Source: a bacterium
Lineage (GTDB): Bacteria > Vulcanimicrobiota > Vulcanimicrobiia > Vulcanimicrobiales > Vulcanimicrobiaceae
NCBI GenBank assembly: GCA_021786705.1
Contig: JAJYMV010000094.1
Location: forward strand, 1 to 33,642
Direction of reading: 5' to 3'
DNA length: 33,642 bases
Translations under genes and position numbers: made by a program
The notes under the pieces: generated by a model
Databases searched by the model: none
The model's input: the letters and a program-made list of their open reading frames with translations, nothing else
Told to the model about the DNA's origin: nothing
Shown: positions 23,417-31,656 of the stretch, piece after piece
How positions within the stretch are numbered: the stretch's first letter is position 1
Layout of the letters: every line of letters begins with the position of its first letter

Positions 23417-24801
23417 CGCTTGTTAGAACGCGTCAGCGCCTTCAAACGTGCCAGCGCCGCCTGCAATTGCTTGTCTTGCGGGCTGCCGAAGGGTATATCG
23501 AGCGGCTGATCGACCACGATATCGGGCTGGAGCCCCTTGTGGTTGATATCCCGATTCAACGGGGTAACGTAGCGGGCCACGGTGATTTTTAAGGCTCCTC
23601 CCTGCGGAAGTACGTAGAGTTGCTGGACGACGCCCTTGCCGTACGTGCGCGTACCGATCGCGGTGGCGAGGTGGTAATCCTGGAGGGCGCCGGTGGTGAT
23701 TTCGGCGGCGCTCGCGGTGAACTTATTCACCAGCACGACGAGCGGGGTGAGGCCGGCGATCGCGTCGCCGGTCGCTTCGCTCTCCACTTTGGTGCCGTTC
23801 CGGTCGATTGTATAGACGATCGGGCCGCTGGGAACGAAGTTGCTGACGATTTTCACCGCCTGTTCGACGAGCCCGCCGCCGTTATCGCGCAGATCGAGAA
23901 TATAGCCCTTCACGTGCTTAGCTTTGAGGGCGAGCAACGCTTTACGCATTTCGTGCGCCGAATTCGCACCGAATTCGCTGAGATGGATATAGCCGAACCC
24001 GTCGATCGTCTGCGAATAGACGGTCGGAACGATGACGATATTGCGAACGATCGAGAGCTCGCGTATCTGCGTCGGCTTGTTAAACGGCGCGATTTGCAGG
24101 CGCACCGTGCTGCCTTTCGGGCCGCGAATCCAGCGTTGCACGATATCGGTGGCGACGTGCGCGACCGATTTTCCGTCGACGGAGGAGAGAATCGCCGGAT
24201 AGGTGAGCCCCGCCTTCGATGCGGCGAGCCCGGGAAGCGGCTGCAACAAAATGCGCCCGTCGCGGAGCTGAAAAATGTAGACGCCGATGCCGCCGAAATC
24301 GCCGCCGGAGAGGCTTTCGTCGAGTTGCTTCCACTGTCGCGGCGGGAGATAGACAGTGTACGGATCGTGCGGAGCGGCGAGAATGCCGCCCAGCGCGGCA
24401 TCGACCAATTCGCGTTGCGTCGCTTTCTTCAAATGCGGCGTGTCGAGACGGAACGCAGCGTCGAGTGCATCGGCAAGATGCTCGCCGTCGAGTACCGGGT
24501 CACCGGTCGGCTTCACCGCGATCGGCGCCGGCTTGGCGATGCCGTGCGCGTGCAGGTAAGCGGCTGCCCCCTTCTCTCCGCCGAGCAAAAGCGTCGCGGC
24601 CGAAATCGGCTCGTAATAATTTCTCTCGACATCGCCGAAGCCGGTTGCGAGCGTCTGCGCTCCCGGAAGTGCGGCGAGCCGTGCCGCTTCGCGAGCGGAG
24701 CGGAGGCGAGCGAGGCCGACCCACGCCACCGCAACGATGGCGATAACGGCGATGAGTGCGATCAGCAGGCGATGGGAGCGAGGGGTTGGCGCGTCGTTCA
24801 A
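23413..24801 (-). CDS. ctpA: S41 carboxyl-terminal processing protease (copy 2, membrane-anchored)
   Basis: TTG 24801 is taken as the start: it lies just after the M23 stop (24842) and gives an N-terminal anchor (LLIALIAVIAIVAVAWVGLA) with 462 residues. The upstream ribosome-binding site is weak, so the start is uncertain. A PDZ domain (GGIGVYIFQLRDGRILLQPL) precedes the S41 core: GYIHLSEFG, ILDLRDNGGG, nucleophile region KFTASAAEITT and Lys in GTRTYGKGVVQ. It is clearly a paralogue of the next gene but anchored rather than released. Its place between an EnvC-like activator and CtpA points to controlled turnover of wall-hydrolase components. Confidence 0.92.
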   Translation of the reverse strand: MNDAPTPRSHRLLIALIAVIAIVAVAWVGLARLRSAREAARLAALPGAQTLATGFGDVERNYYEPISAATLLLGGEKGAAAYLHAHGIAKPAPIAVKPTGDPVLDGEHLADALDAAFRLDTPHLKKATQRELVDAALGGILAAPHDPYTVYLPPRQWKQLDESLSGGDFGGIGVYIFQLRDGRILLQPLPGLAASKAGLTYPAILSSVDGKSVAHVATDIVQRWIRGPKGSTVRLQIAPFNKPTQIRELSIVRNIVIVPTVYSQTIDGFGYIHLSEFGANSAHEMRKALLALKAKHVKGYILDLRDNGGGLVEQAVKIVSNFVPSGPIVYTIDRNGTKVESEATGDAIAGLTPLVVLVNKFTASAAEITTGALQDYHLATAIGTRTYGKGVVQQLYVLPQGGALKITVARYVTPLNRDINHKGLQPDIVVDQPLDIPFGSPQDKQLQAALARLKALTRSNKR

Positions 24802-24841
24802 GCGGAGACTCGGTTTCTGCAGGCGAGAGGGAAGAAAAGCC

Positions 24842-26035
24842 TTACGGAAGGCGCGGGGCGGGATCGACGGGTTTTCCGTTGATCCGGATCTCGAAGTGAA
24901 GATGCGGTCCGGTCGAATATCCGGTCGTACCGACCGCACCGATTGCTTGCCCCTGCTTCACATGCTGCCCCGCGGTCACGTAAAACGCCGAGAGATGGCC
25001 GTATGCAGTGGAATAGCCGTCACCATTGTCGATGAGAATAAATTTACCATATCCGCCGTACCATTGCGCCATCATGACCGTCCCCGAGGCGGCGGCGGTG
25101 ATCGTCGTACCCATCGGCGCGGCGATATCGAGCCCAGTATGGAACTCCGGCGCGCTTCCGAATGGATTTTTTCGCCAGCCGAACGGCGAGGTGATAATGC
25201 CGGTCACCGGCCACGTGAAGTGGATCGGCCCGTGCGGTGCGACGGCATTCCCGGCGATGCCCGCGGCGCGGCGCCGCGCCGCCTCTTCAGCGGCAATCTC
25301 GGCCTGCCGGCGGCGAATGAGCGCTTCGAGGCGCGCCTCCTCCGCTGCGGTGAGTTCTTCGTAGGTCGCCACCTCGACCGCTGCGCTTCGGCGTTGCTGG
25401 TCGGCGACGGCGACGAGGTTGCTGCGCTCGGCGGCGAGGGCGGAGAGCCGGTTCTGCGCGCGTTGCTGCGCTTGCTGTTGTTCCTGGAGGGCGATCTGCA
25501 TGCGCTGGAGATCGCGTTGCACCGTAGCGACCTTGCGCTCGGCGTTGCGCCGCGCGATGACGGCTTTTTCATTCGCCTTGATGAGTAACTGTAAATCTTG
25601 CCAGCGTTCGACGAAATCGCTAAACGAACTCGCCGAGAGCAGTACGCTCAAGTAGTCGGGCTCGCCGTATTCGTAAATTCCGACCAAGCGCTTGCGGAGG
25701 AGCCCGTCTTGAAAAGCGAGCGATTTTCGCGCCGCCGCGAGTTGAATGGAGTTCCAAGAAATGCGCCCCTGCAGCGAGCGCGCCTGCGCGGAGAGCGTGC
25801 CGAGTTGCGAACGTACCCGCGACATCTCGGCGTTGGTTTGCGCGAGTTGCGATTTCAGGCTCTGCACGCGCGCCGCGACCGCGTTTAGATGCGCGCGCTT
25901 CGCCTGGAGCTTCTTTGCGAGCCCGCCGGCTTTCATGCGTTCTTGCTGAATGCGCGTTTGAATCTGCGAATGCCCCGCTCCGAGGAACGAGAACAGCATC
26001 GCTGCGGCAAGCGCGCACGAGAAGAGGCGCTTCAC
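24842..26035 (-). CDS. EnvC-like murein hydrolase/activator with coiled coil and M23 LytM domain
   Basis: 397 residues: a signal peptide (1-23), a long coiled coil (about 25-245, rich in Q/R/A/E) with a break near YEYGEPDYLSVLLSASSF (the FtsX-interacting region in EnvC/PcsB/RipC-type proteins), and a C-terminal M23 domain. The zinc residues are complete (H299 and D303 in FHTGLDIA; H378 and H380 in HLHFE), so unlike E. coli EnvC, which lacks some ligands and only activates amidases, this one may itself cut peptidoglycan. The gene order ftsE-ftsX-GGDEF-M23 makes it the probable periplasmic effector of FtsEX. It overlaps the GGDEF gene by four bases. Confidence 0.93.
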   Translation of the reverse strand: MKRLFSCALAAAMLFSFLGAGHSQIQTRIQQERMKAGGLAKKLQAKRAHLNAVAARVQSLKSQLAQTNAEMSRVRSQLGTLSAQARSLQGRISWNSIQLAAARKSLAFQDGLLRKRLVGIYEYGEPDYLSVLLSASSFSDFVERWQDLQLLIKANEKAVIARRNAERKVATVQRDLQRMQIALQEQQQAQQRAQNRLSALAAERSNLVAVADQQRRSAAVEVATYEELTAAEEARLEALIRRRQAEIAAEEAARRRAAGIAGNAVAPHGPIHFTWPVTGIITSPFGWRKNPFGSAPEFHTGLDIAAPMGTTITAAASGTVMMAQWYGGYGKFILIDNGDGYSTAYGHLSAFYVTAGQHVKQGQAIGAVGTTGYSTGPHLHFEIRINGKPVDPAPRLP

Positions 26036-26988
26036 GTGCGTCGTTTATCCTTTACGTAGGCCGAGCCTTCGATCGATTTCGCATAGGATTTCAATTCCGC
26101 GGCGATGAGGCCGATCTGGCCGTAATCGGTGAGTTTGCGGCGTTCGTTGGAGAGCGCGGCGATGGAGACCGACATCAGCGGAACGCGAACCGAGGATCCG
26201 CGCCGGTCGTGCGTCTCGACGAAACCGGAGCGGCGATCTTTCTCTGAATAGAGCGAGCCGACGCGCTCGTCGAACTCTTCCAGAATGACTTCTGCAATCT
26301 CGTCGCAGCGCTCCGCGGTGGTGAGAATGACGAAATCGTCACCGCCGATATGCCCGAGGAGATCGCCCGGGTTCCCGCGCCGGCGCACGGCGTCGAGCGA
26401 GATGGAGGCGAGCATGACGATCGCGTCGTCGCCGCGCCCGAAACCATACGCATCGTTGAACGCCTTAAAATTGTCGAGATCGAGATAGAGCACGGCAAAT
26501 GGCTGTTCCGCGGCGATGCGGCGCCGAAGCTCCGCCTCGATGGAGATGTTTCCGGGCAATCGCGTTAACGGCGAGAGCGACGAATCGGCCTCGTGGCGCA
26601 CGATGCGCGCGCGCACGCGCGCGAGTAATTCTGCCGGACCGAACGGCTTGGTGATGTAATCGTCGGCGCCCGCTTCGAAGCCGAGAATTTTGTCCTCGGG
26701 TTCTCCCCGTGCGGTGAGCATGACGATCGGCACCGATGCGACCGTCGGGTTGGGGTGGGCGCGCAAGCGGCGGGCCGTGGCGAAGCCGTCGAGCACCGGC
26801 ATGCGCACGTCGAGCAAGATCAGGTCGGGCAGCGCATCTTCGACGCGTGCGAGCGCGTCTTCGCCGTCGGTGGAGATTTCGACGGTGTAGCCGGCGAGCT
26901 CGAGATTGGTCGAGATAACGCGACGGAGTTGCTCGTCGTCGTCGACGACTAGAATCGTGTGCCCCGGTGCTCCCGTCGTACGACTCAT
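26032..26988 (-). CDS. Response regulator with GGDEF domain (PleD/WspR-like)
   Basis: Start ATG 26988, overlapping ftsX (ATGA); 318 residues. A receiver domain (about 11-125) has acidic pocket D16-D18, phosphoacceptor D60 (LLDVRMP), T92 and K114, all intact. A GGDEF domain (about 140-310) follows, with LYLDLDNFKAFNDAYGFGRGD and the signature GGDDF (215-219), so the catalytic Glu is Asp. The inhibitory I-site RxxD is NPGD, so feedback by cyclic di-GMP is probably lost. It would make cyclic di-GMP or bind GTP as a signal when phosphorylated. No histidine kinase is in the window. Its place between ftsX and the EnvC-like gene is unusual. Confidence 0.92.
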   Translation of the reverse strand: MSRTTGAPGHTILVVDDDEQLRRVISTNLELAGYTVEISTDGEDALARVEDALPDLILLDVRMPVLDGFATARRLRAHPNPTVASVPIVMLTARGEPEDKILGFEAGADDYITKPFGPAELLARVRARIVRHEADSSLSPLTRLPGNISIEAELRRRIAAEQPFAVLYLDLDNFKAFNDAYGFGRGDDAIVMLASISLDAVRRRGNPGDLLGHIGGDDFVILTTAERCDEIAEVILEEFDERVGSLYSEKDRRSGFVETHDRRGSSVRVPLMSVSIAALSNERRKLTDYGQIGLIAAELKSYAKSIEGSAYVKDKRRT

Positions 26989-27866
26989 GTGCGCAGGTAA
27001 CGGCCGATCGAAAACCATGAAGAGAGGGCGCCGATGGCTACGCCGACGGCGAGCAATTGAAACGCGATCGGCGCCAGGGCCACGTGCGCGCTATTGAGTT
27101 CGAGCCAGGGCAACGCGAGCGCCAGCTTCGACCACAGCGCGGCCTTGCCGATGCCGAGAATCGCCAGCGCGACGAGCGAGCCGACCAATCCGTGCAACAC
27201 GCCCTCGCAGACGAACGGCATTCGCACGTAAGTGGCGGTCGCGCCGACGAGTTGCATGATGGCGATCTCGCGACGGCGTGCGAAGACCGTCAAGCGAATC
27301 GTATTCGAGATGATGATCGAGGCGACGAAGAGGAGCGCGACGATGAGCACGATGCTGATCCGGCGCAGCACGACGCCGAGCTGTAACAGCCTACCGACGA
27401 TCGTTTTTCCGTAGACGACGTTTGCGACGCCGGGTTGGCCGCGCAGCGAATCGGCGACCGCGGCGACCTCCGACGGGTCGGTCACGCGCACGCGAAACTT
27501 ATCGGGGAGCGGATTTTGCGTGAGGATCGAGACGTCGATGGAACCCTGGGTCTGGCGGCGCAGCTGTTTGAGCCCCTCCGCCTTGGGAACGAACGTGAAC
27601 GATGCCACGCGACGGTCGGCGCGGAGCACGTCGCGCAAATGATTCTCTTGAGCGGTCGTTGCGGAGGTGTGAAAATAGACCGAGATTTCGATCTGCTTGA
27701 GCAGGCGATCGCCGACTCCGGCGAGCGTTAACCGCACGAAGAGGAAAAGACCTAATAAAACAACGGTCACCGCGACGGTGCCGATCGCGGTGGCTTGCAT
27801 GCCGGCGTTGCGCGTGAAGTTGCGCCCCACCTCACCCAGAAAGAACTTGACCTTGCCCCAGTCCAA
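26985..27866 (-). CDS. ftsX: Cell division protein FtsX
   Basis: 293 residues with four predicted membrane segments. A short cytoplasmic N-terminus (FFLGEVGRNFTRNAG) and TM1 are followed by a large periplasmic loop (about 45-165), then TM2, TM3 and TM4 in the C-terminal third (SIVLIVALLFVASIIISNT, REIAIMQLVGATATYVRMPF). FtsX is the permease-like partner of FtsE; conformational change in its loop activates a periplasmic hydrolase. The start at 27866 overlaps ftsE by 35 bases; this long overlap supports coupling. The effector is most likely the EnvC-like protein two genes downstream. Confidence 0.94.
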   Translation of the reverse strand: MDWGKVKFFLGEVGRNFTRNAGMQATAIGTVAVTVVLLGLFLFVRLTLAGVGDRLLKQIEISVYFHTSATTAQENHLRDVLRADRRVASFTFVPKAEGLKQLRRQTQGSIDVSILTQNPLPDKFRVRVTDPSEVAAVADSLRGQPGVANVVYGKTIVGRLLQLGVVLRRISIVLIVALLFVASIIISNTIRLTVFARRREIAIMQLVGATATYVRMPFVCEGVLHGLVGSLVALAILGIGKAALWSKLALALPWLELNSAHVALAPIAFQLLAVGVAIGALSSWFSIGRYLRT

Positions 27867-28542
27867 GATAATAAAATCCCCGCTCTTCGTCGGTAAAAAT
27901 GCGTCCGTCTTCGAGGCGAACGACGCGTTTGCGCATCCGATCGACGACGGACTGGTTGTGCGTCGCTACCACGACGGTGGTGCCTTTGGTGTTGATGCGC
28001 AGCAACAGGTCCATAATTTCGGCCGTATTCTCGGGATCGAGGTTGCCGGTCGGTTCGTCGCAGAGTAGGAGTTTTGGATTGTTGACGATCGCGCGTGCGA
28101 TGGCGGTGCGTTGTTGCTCGCCGCCGGAGAGTTCGCTCGGGAACATGCGGCTCTTGTGCGCGAGGCCGACTAAATCCAGCGTGCGCGGAACTTGCCGCTC
28201 GATCTCGCGCGTGTGCGCCCCGGTGACGTGCATCGCGAAAGCAACGTTTTCCCAGACCGTTTTGTCGTTGAGGAGCTTGAAATCTTGAAAGATGACGCCG
28301 AGGTGCCGCCGTAGCGAGGCCACCCGCGCGCCGCGAAGCTTATCGACGCGGATGCCGTCGACGACGATTTCGCCGTGGGTCGGGATGGCGTCGCGATAGA
28401 GCAGCTTCAAGAGACTCGATTTGCCGGTTCCCGAGCTCCCGACCAAAAAAAGGAAGTCCCCCTTCGCGATTTCGAGCGTGACGTTGTCGAGTGCGCGTAC
28501 CCCGTTGGGATAGGTCAGGGAGACGTTGCGAATCGAGATCAT
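27832..28542 (-). CDS. ftsE: Cell division ATP-binding protein FtsE
   Basis: 236 residues, ATP-binding cassette fold: Walker A GSSGTGKSS (35-43), Q-loop VIFQDFKLL, signature LSGGEQQR (about 139), Walker B LLLCDEPTGNLD, and the switch His in VVATHNQ. FtsE couples ATP hydrolysis to FtsX movement and to divisome control. It is the first gene of the minus-strand operon ftsE-ftsX-GGDEF-M23-ctp-ctp. The intergenic gap to the divergent acyl-CoA dehydrogenase is only 45 bases, so the promoters overlap. Start ATG 28542. The C-terminus is slightly longer than in E. coli FtsE. Confidence 0.95.
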   Translation of the reverse strand: MISIRNVSLTYPNGVRALDNVTLEIAKGDFLFLVGSSGTGKSSLLKLLYRDAIPTHGEIVVDGIRVDKLRGARVASLRRHLGVIFQDFKLLNDKTVWENVAFAMHVTGAHTREIERQVPRTLDLVGLAHKSRMFPSELSGGEQQRTAIARAIVNNPKLLLCDEPTGNLDPENTAEIMDLLLRINTKGTTVVVATHNQSVVDRMRKRVVRLEDGRIFTDEERGFYYLGLGQGQVLSG

Positions 28543-28575
28543 TGCTGGGAGAGGGGTTTTCCGGCGTCGGCAGCC

Positions 28576-28581
28576 TATACC
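28576..28581 (+). promoter_or_regulatory. Predicted -10 box of the acyl-CoA dehydrogenase gene (leaderless layout)
   Basis: TATACC ends six bases before ATG 28588, and no ribosome-binding site lies between. The -35 region is poor. The layout predicts an mRNA starting at or near the A of the ATG. Confidence 0.35.
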
Positions 28582-28587
28582 TCCGGC

Positions 28588-29736
28588 ATGAACTTCGATT
28601 TAACCGACGAGCAGATTGCTATTTCGCGCCTGGCCCGCGAGTTCGCCACCGACGAGGTACGCCCGCGTGCCGAGGAGATGGACCGCGAGGAGGCCTTCCC
28701 CTACGATCTCGTCTCCAAGATGGCCGAGCTCGGCTTCCTGGGGCTTCCCTTTCCCGAGGCCTACGGCGGGGCCGGCGCCGACACCGTGAGCTATGCCCTG
28801 GCGATCATGGAGATCGCGCGCGCCGACGCTTCGACGGCGATCACGATGGCGGCGCACGTTTCGCTCGGCGCGACGCCGTTCTATCTCTTTGGAACCGAGG
28901 AGCAGAAGCAGCGCTACCTCGTGCCGCTCGCGCAGGGCAAGATGCTCTGGGGCTTCGGGCTCACCGAGCCCGAAGCGGGAAGCGATGCGGGCAATTGCCG
29001 CACCACCGCGCAGCTGGAGAACGGGCACTGGCGGATCAACGGCACCAAGGCCTTCATCACCAACTCGGGGACCGATCTCACCGGCGGCACGACGATTACC
29101 GCCGTTACCGACAAGCGAGCCGACGGTCGCTCGGAGATTTCGAATATTATCGTGCCGCAAGCGACCCCCGGTTTTACGCGGAGCAAGAAGTACCGCAAAA
29201 TGGGCTGGCGCGCTTCGGATACGCGCGAGCTCTCGTTCGTCGACGCGAGCGTTCCCGAAGAGAACCTGCTCGGCAAACGCGGCGAAGGGCTCAAGCAATT
29301 TTTGACGATTCTCGACGGCGGCCGCATCTCGGTCGCGGCGTTGAGCGTCGGGCTCGCGATGGGCGCCTACGATGAAGCGCTCGCATACGCCAAGGAGCGT
29401 CGCGCGTTCGGACAGACGATTTCGAAGTTCCAAGCGATTCAGTTCAAACTCGTCGACATGCTCTGCGAGATCGAACATTCCAAGCTCATGGTGCTCAAGG
29501 CGGCGTGGGAGAAAGACAACAAGCGCGATTTCCTCCAGACGGCGAGCTTGGCAAAACTCTACGCCGGCGAAGTCTCGCGGCGGGTGGTCAACGAGGCGGT
29601 GCAGATTCACGGCGGGTACGGATTTATGGACGAGTATCCCGTCTCGCGGATGTATCGCGACCAGAAGATCAACGAGATCGGCGAAGGGACCAACGAGGTC
29701 CAACGCGTCGTCATCGCCCGGCGGATGGGGCTCTAA
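28588..29736 (+). CDS. Acyl-CoA dehydrogenase (short/medium-chain type)
   Basis: 382 residues from ATG 28588, the normal length. The N-terminal helical domain starts NFDLTDEQIAISRLAREFA. The FAD-binding middle region has WGFGLTEPEAGSDAG and FITNSG, and the C-terminal domain has RRAFGQTISKFQAIQFKLVDM and IHGGYGFMDEYPVSRMYRD. The catalytic base is the Glu of IGEGTNEVQR near the C-terminus, the butyryl-CoA dehydrogenase position. It oxidises acyl-CoA to 2-enoyl-CoA using FAD and an electron-transfer flavoprotein, in beta-oxidation or branched amino-acid degradation; chain length is not readable. No other beta-oxidation gene is nearby, and it is divergent from ftsE. Confidence 0.94.
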   Translation: MNFDLTDEQIAISRLAREFATDEVRPRAEEMDREEAFPYDLVSKMAELGFLGLPFPEAYGGAGADTVSYALAIMEIARADASTAITMAAHVSLGATPFYLFGTEEQKQRYLVPLAQGKMLWGFGLTEPEAGSDAGNCRTTAQLENGHWRINGTKAFITNSGTDLTGGTTITAVTDKRADGRSEISNIIVPQATPGFTRSKKYRKMGWRASDTRELSFVDASVPEENLLGKRGEGLKQFLTILDGGRISVAALSVGLAMGAYDEALAYAKERRAFGQTISKFQAIQFKLVDMLCEIEHSKLMVLKAAWEKDNKRDFLQTASLAKLYAGEVSRRVVNEAVQIHGGYGFMDEYPVSRMYRDQKINEIGEGTNEVQRVVIARRMGL

Positions 29737-29758
29737 GCGAACAGTCGCCGTCTTTTCG

Positions 29759-29808
29759 CTCCGTGCCGTGCAACCTCGTGCCCACCGGCACCGTTACACG
29801 GCACGGAG
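29759..29808 (+). promoter_or_regulatory. Hairpin sequestering the peroxiredoxin ribosome-binding site
   Basis: CTCCGTGCCGTG (29759-29770) and CACGGCACGGAG (29797-29808) form a perfect 12-bp inverted repeat. Within the 26-base loop, GTGCC-cacc-GGCAC (29778-29791) makes a second stem. The right arm ends inside GGAGG (29805-29809), the ribosome-binding site for ATG 29818. The structure would hide the site unless it opens. No T run follows, so it is not a standard terminator. Confidence 0.75.
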
Positions 29809-29817
29809 GTAGTATTT

Positions 29818-30372
29818 ATGCGTTCAACATGGTTTCGTTCGCTCGCCCTCGGGGCGCTCTTGCTGGGGATCCTCACTCCGGCGGCTCGAGCCGCATTGCC
29901 CGTCGGTGCGAAAGCGCCGATGTTCACGTTGCAGGCGACCAAAGGCGGAAAGGTATTTCCGTTCTCGCTCGCCGCTGCGTTAAAAAAAGGCCCCGTCGTG
30001 CTCTATTTCTATCCGGCGGCGTTCACGCCGGGGTGCACGATCGAGGCGCACGATTTCGCCGCCGCAATCGGAAAATACAAAGCGCTGCACGCTACCGTCA
30101 TCGGCGTCTCGCACGATCCGCTCGCGAAGTTGCAGAAATTTTCGGTCAGCGCGTGTCGCAGCAAATTCGCCGTCGCCGCGGATACCAACCAAGCGGTGAT
30201 GAAAGAATACGATGCCATCCTTACGGCGGCTCCGCAGTACGCGAATCGGACGTCGTACGTGATCTCGCCGCAGGGGCGCGTAATTTACACCTACACCAAC
30301 TTACAGCCCGATAAGCACGTCGCCAATACGCTCGCCGCGCTCAAGCGTTGGGAAGCGACGCACAAGATCTAG
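29818..30372 (+). CDS. Exported peroxiredoxin, PrxQ/BCP or AhpC-TSA type
   Basis: 184 residues with a signal peptide (1-25, ending AARA). The thioredoxin fold carries FYPAAFTPGCTIEAHDF with peroxidatic Cys73. There is no second Cys five residues later as in E. coli Bcp; Cys113 (SACRSK) is the only other cysteine and may be the resolving one. Such enzymes reduce hydrogen peroxide and organic peroxides with thioredoxin-like donors; here the exported location points to the periplasm. GGAGG precedes the ATG but is part of a long hairpin. It converges with rmuC five bases downstream. Confidence 0.92.
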   Translation: MRSTWFRSLALGALLLGILTPAARAALPVGAKAPMFTLQATKGGKVFPFSLAAALKKGPVVLYFYPAAFTPGCTIEAHDFAAAIGKYKALHATVIGVSHDPLAKLQKFSVSACRSKFAVAADTNQAVMKEYDAILTAAPQYANRTSYVISPQGRVIYTYTNLQPDKHVANTLAALKRWEATHKI

Positions 30373-30377
30373 CCCGA

Positions 30378-31652
30378 TTATCCGAGCGAACCATCCTGGA
30401 GCGCGATTCGATCGCGCTCCGTTTCGCGTTGGAGCGCCGCCGCCGCTTCTTGCGTGCTCACCGCGGTAATCGTTCCGGCGTTGGCTTCGACGCGGCCGAT
30501 ATCGCCTTGCGAGGCGGCTTCGGGATTGGCCGCTAATTTCGCGAGCTCTCGGCTCCCGGGGAGCAAGCGCGACTCGTACGAACCGATCGCCTTGTTAAAT
30601 GCCGAGACCGAGGCGTTGAGGTTCTTACCGAGATCGTTTAAATGTTCGGAGAGAACGCGGACGCGGTCGAAGACGACGCGGCCCTGCGCGGCGATCTCGC
30701 GAACGTTCTGTTCTTGTTTGAGGCTCTGCCACACCATGCCGTAGGATCGCAGCAGCGCCATAAACGTAAGCGGGCCGACGACGTAGACGGCCTTCTTCGC
30801 CGCAAATTCGATGATATCGTCGTCTTGAGAATAGGCGGCGCTGAGAAAATTTTCGCCCGGAATAAACATTACGACGAAATCGACGCTGCCGGGAATCGTT
30901 TGATATTTCGCGGCTGCGAGCGCGTTGATGCGCGATTTCAGCGCGTCGCCGTAGCGTTTGAAGTGCGTCGCCTTCGTTGCCTCGTCGGTGGCGTCGATTG
31001 CATCGAGATAGGCGTCGAGCGGCACTTTCGCATCGACGCAAATAAATCGATCGTTCGGCAAACGGACGATGAGATCGGGTTGCTGCGCTTTGTCGATCCC
31101 GGCGAAACGTTTCTGTTCTTCGAAATCGCAATGCTCGAGCATCCCGGCCAGTTCGCAGACGCGGCGGAGCTGAAGTTCGCCCCACCGCCCTCGCGTTTGC
31201 GGGTTGCGAAGCGCGGAGGCGAGCTTCGTCGTTCGCTCCGAAAGCGTCGCTGCGGCGAGGCTTAATTCGCCGCCGCTCTTCGTGAGTTGCTCGACCTCTT
31301 TACGAAGTTCGACGTACGCGGTAACGCGCGCTTGTTCGAGTTCGCGAACGAAGGCGTCGACCTGCGTTAATTTCTCCCCGACCGGGGCGACGAGTTCGGA
31401 GAGCTTCGCGGCGATGCCGGCCTGCGTCGTCTCCAGCCGTTGCCCGGCGAGCGCGAGAAACTCCGTGCGCGAGGAGTCGACGAGCTCGCGTTGCGTTGCG
31501 GCGAGATCGTTCTTTGCGCGCTCGAGCAACAGTGCGAATTGCGCGACGGTATCGGGCGCGTCGCCGGCGCCCCTGCGGGCGAGTGCGAAGGTTACCGCCG
31601 CCGTAACGGCGACGGCGACGACGATGGCGAGAAGAACGAGCGAAACGGCCAT
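30378..31652 (-). CDS. rmuC: DNA recombination protein RmuC
   Basis: Start ATG 31652, five bases after the stop of the upstream gene; 424 residues. An N-terminal membrane anchor (MAVSLVLLAIVVAVAVTAAV) is followed by a coiled coil (about 35-150) and the RmuC domain (about 165-360), with RGRWGELQLRRVCELAGML, VDAKVPLDAYLDA, FVVMFIPGENFLSAA and VGPLTFMALLRSYGMVWQ. RmuC is a putative nuclease-fold protein that limits inversions at inverted repeats; recent work also links it to mobile-element defence. It is the last of three minus-strand genes after the LysR regulator and the hydrolase. Confidence 0.94.
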   Translation of the reverse strand: MAVSLVLLAIVVAVAVTAAVTFALARRGAGDAPDTVAQFALLLERAKNDLAATQRELVDSSRTEFLALAGQRLETTQAGIAAKLSELVAPVGEKLTQVDAFVRELEQARVTAYVELRKEVEQLTKSGGELSLAAATLSERTTKLASALRNPQTRGRWGELQLRRVCELAGMLEHCDFEEQKRFAGIDKAQQPDLIVRLPNDRFICVDAKVPLDAYLDAIDATDEATKATHFKRYGDALKSRINALAAAKYQTIPGSVDFVVMFIPGENFLSAAYSQDDDIIEFAAKKAVYVVGPLTFMALLRSYGMVWQSLKQEQNVREIAAQGRVVFDRVRVLSEHLNDLGKNLNASVSAFNKAIGSYESRLLPGSRELAKLAANPEAASQGDIGRVEANAGTITAVSTQEAAAALQRETERDRIALQDGSLG

Positions 31653-31656
31653 AGCT

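Noticed and set aside
23620-24882. Plus-strand open frame of 420 codons opposite the second S41 protease
   Set aside because: Antisense shadow; the protease on the minus strand has its PDZ domain and catalytic residues.
29759-29808. Hairpin after the acyl-CoA dehydrogenase read as a rho-independent terminator
   Set aside because: No T run follows the stem, and its right arm is part of the ribosome-binding site of the next gene.
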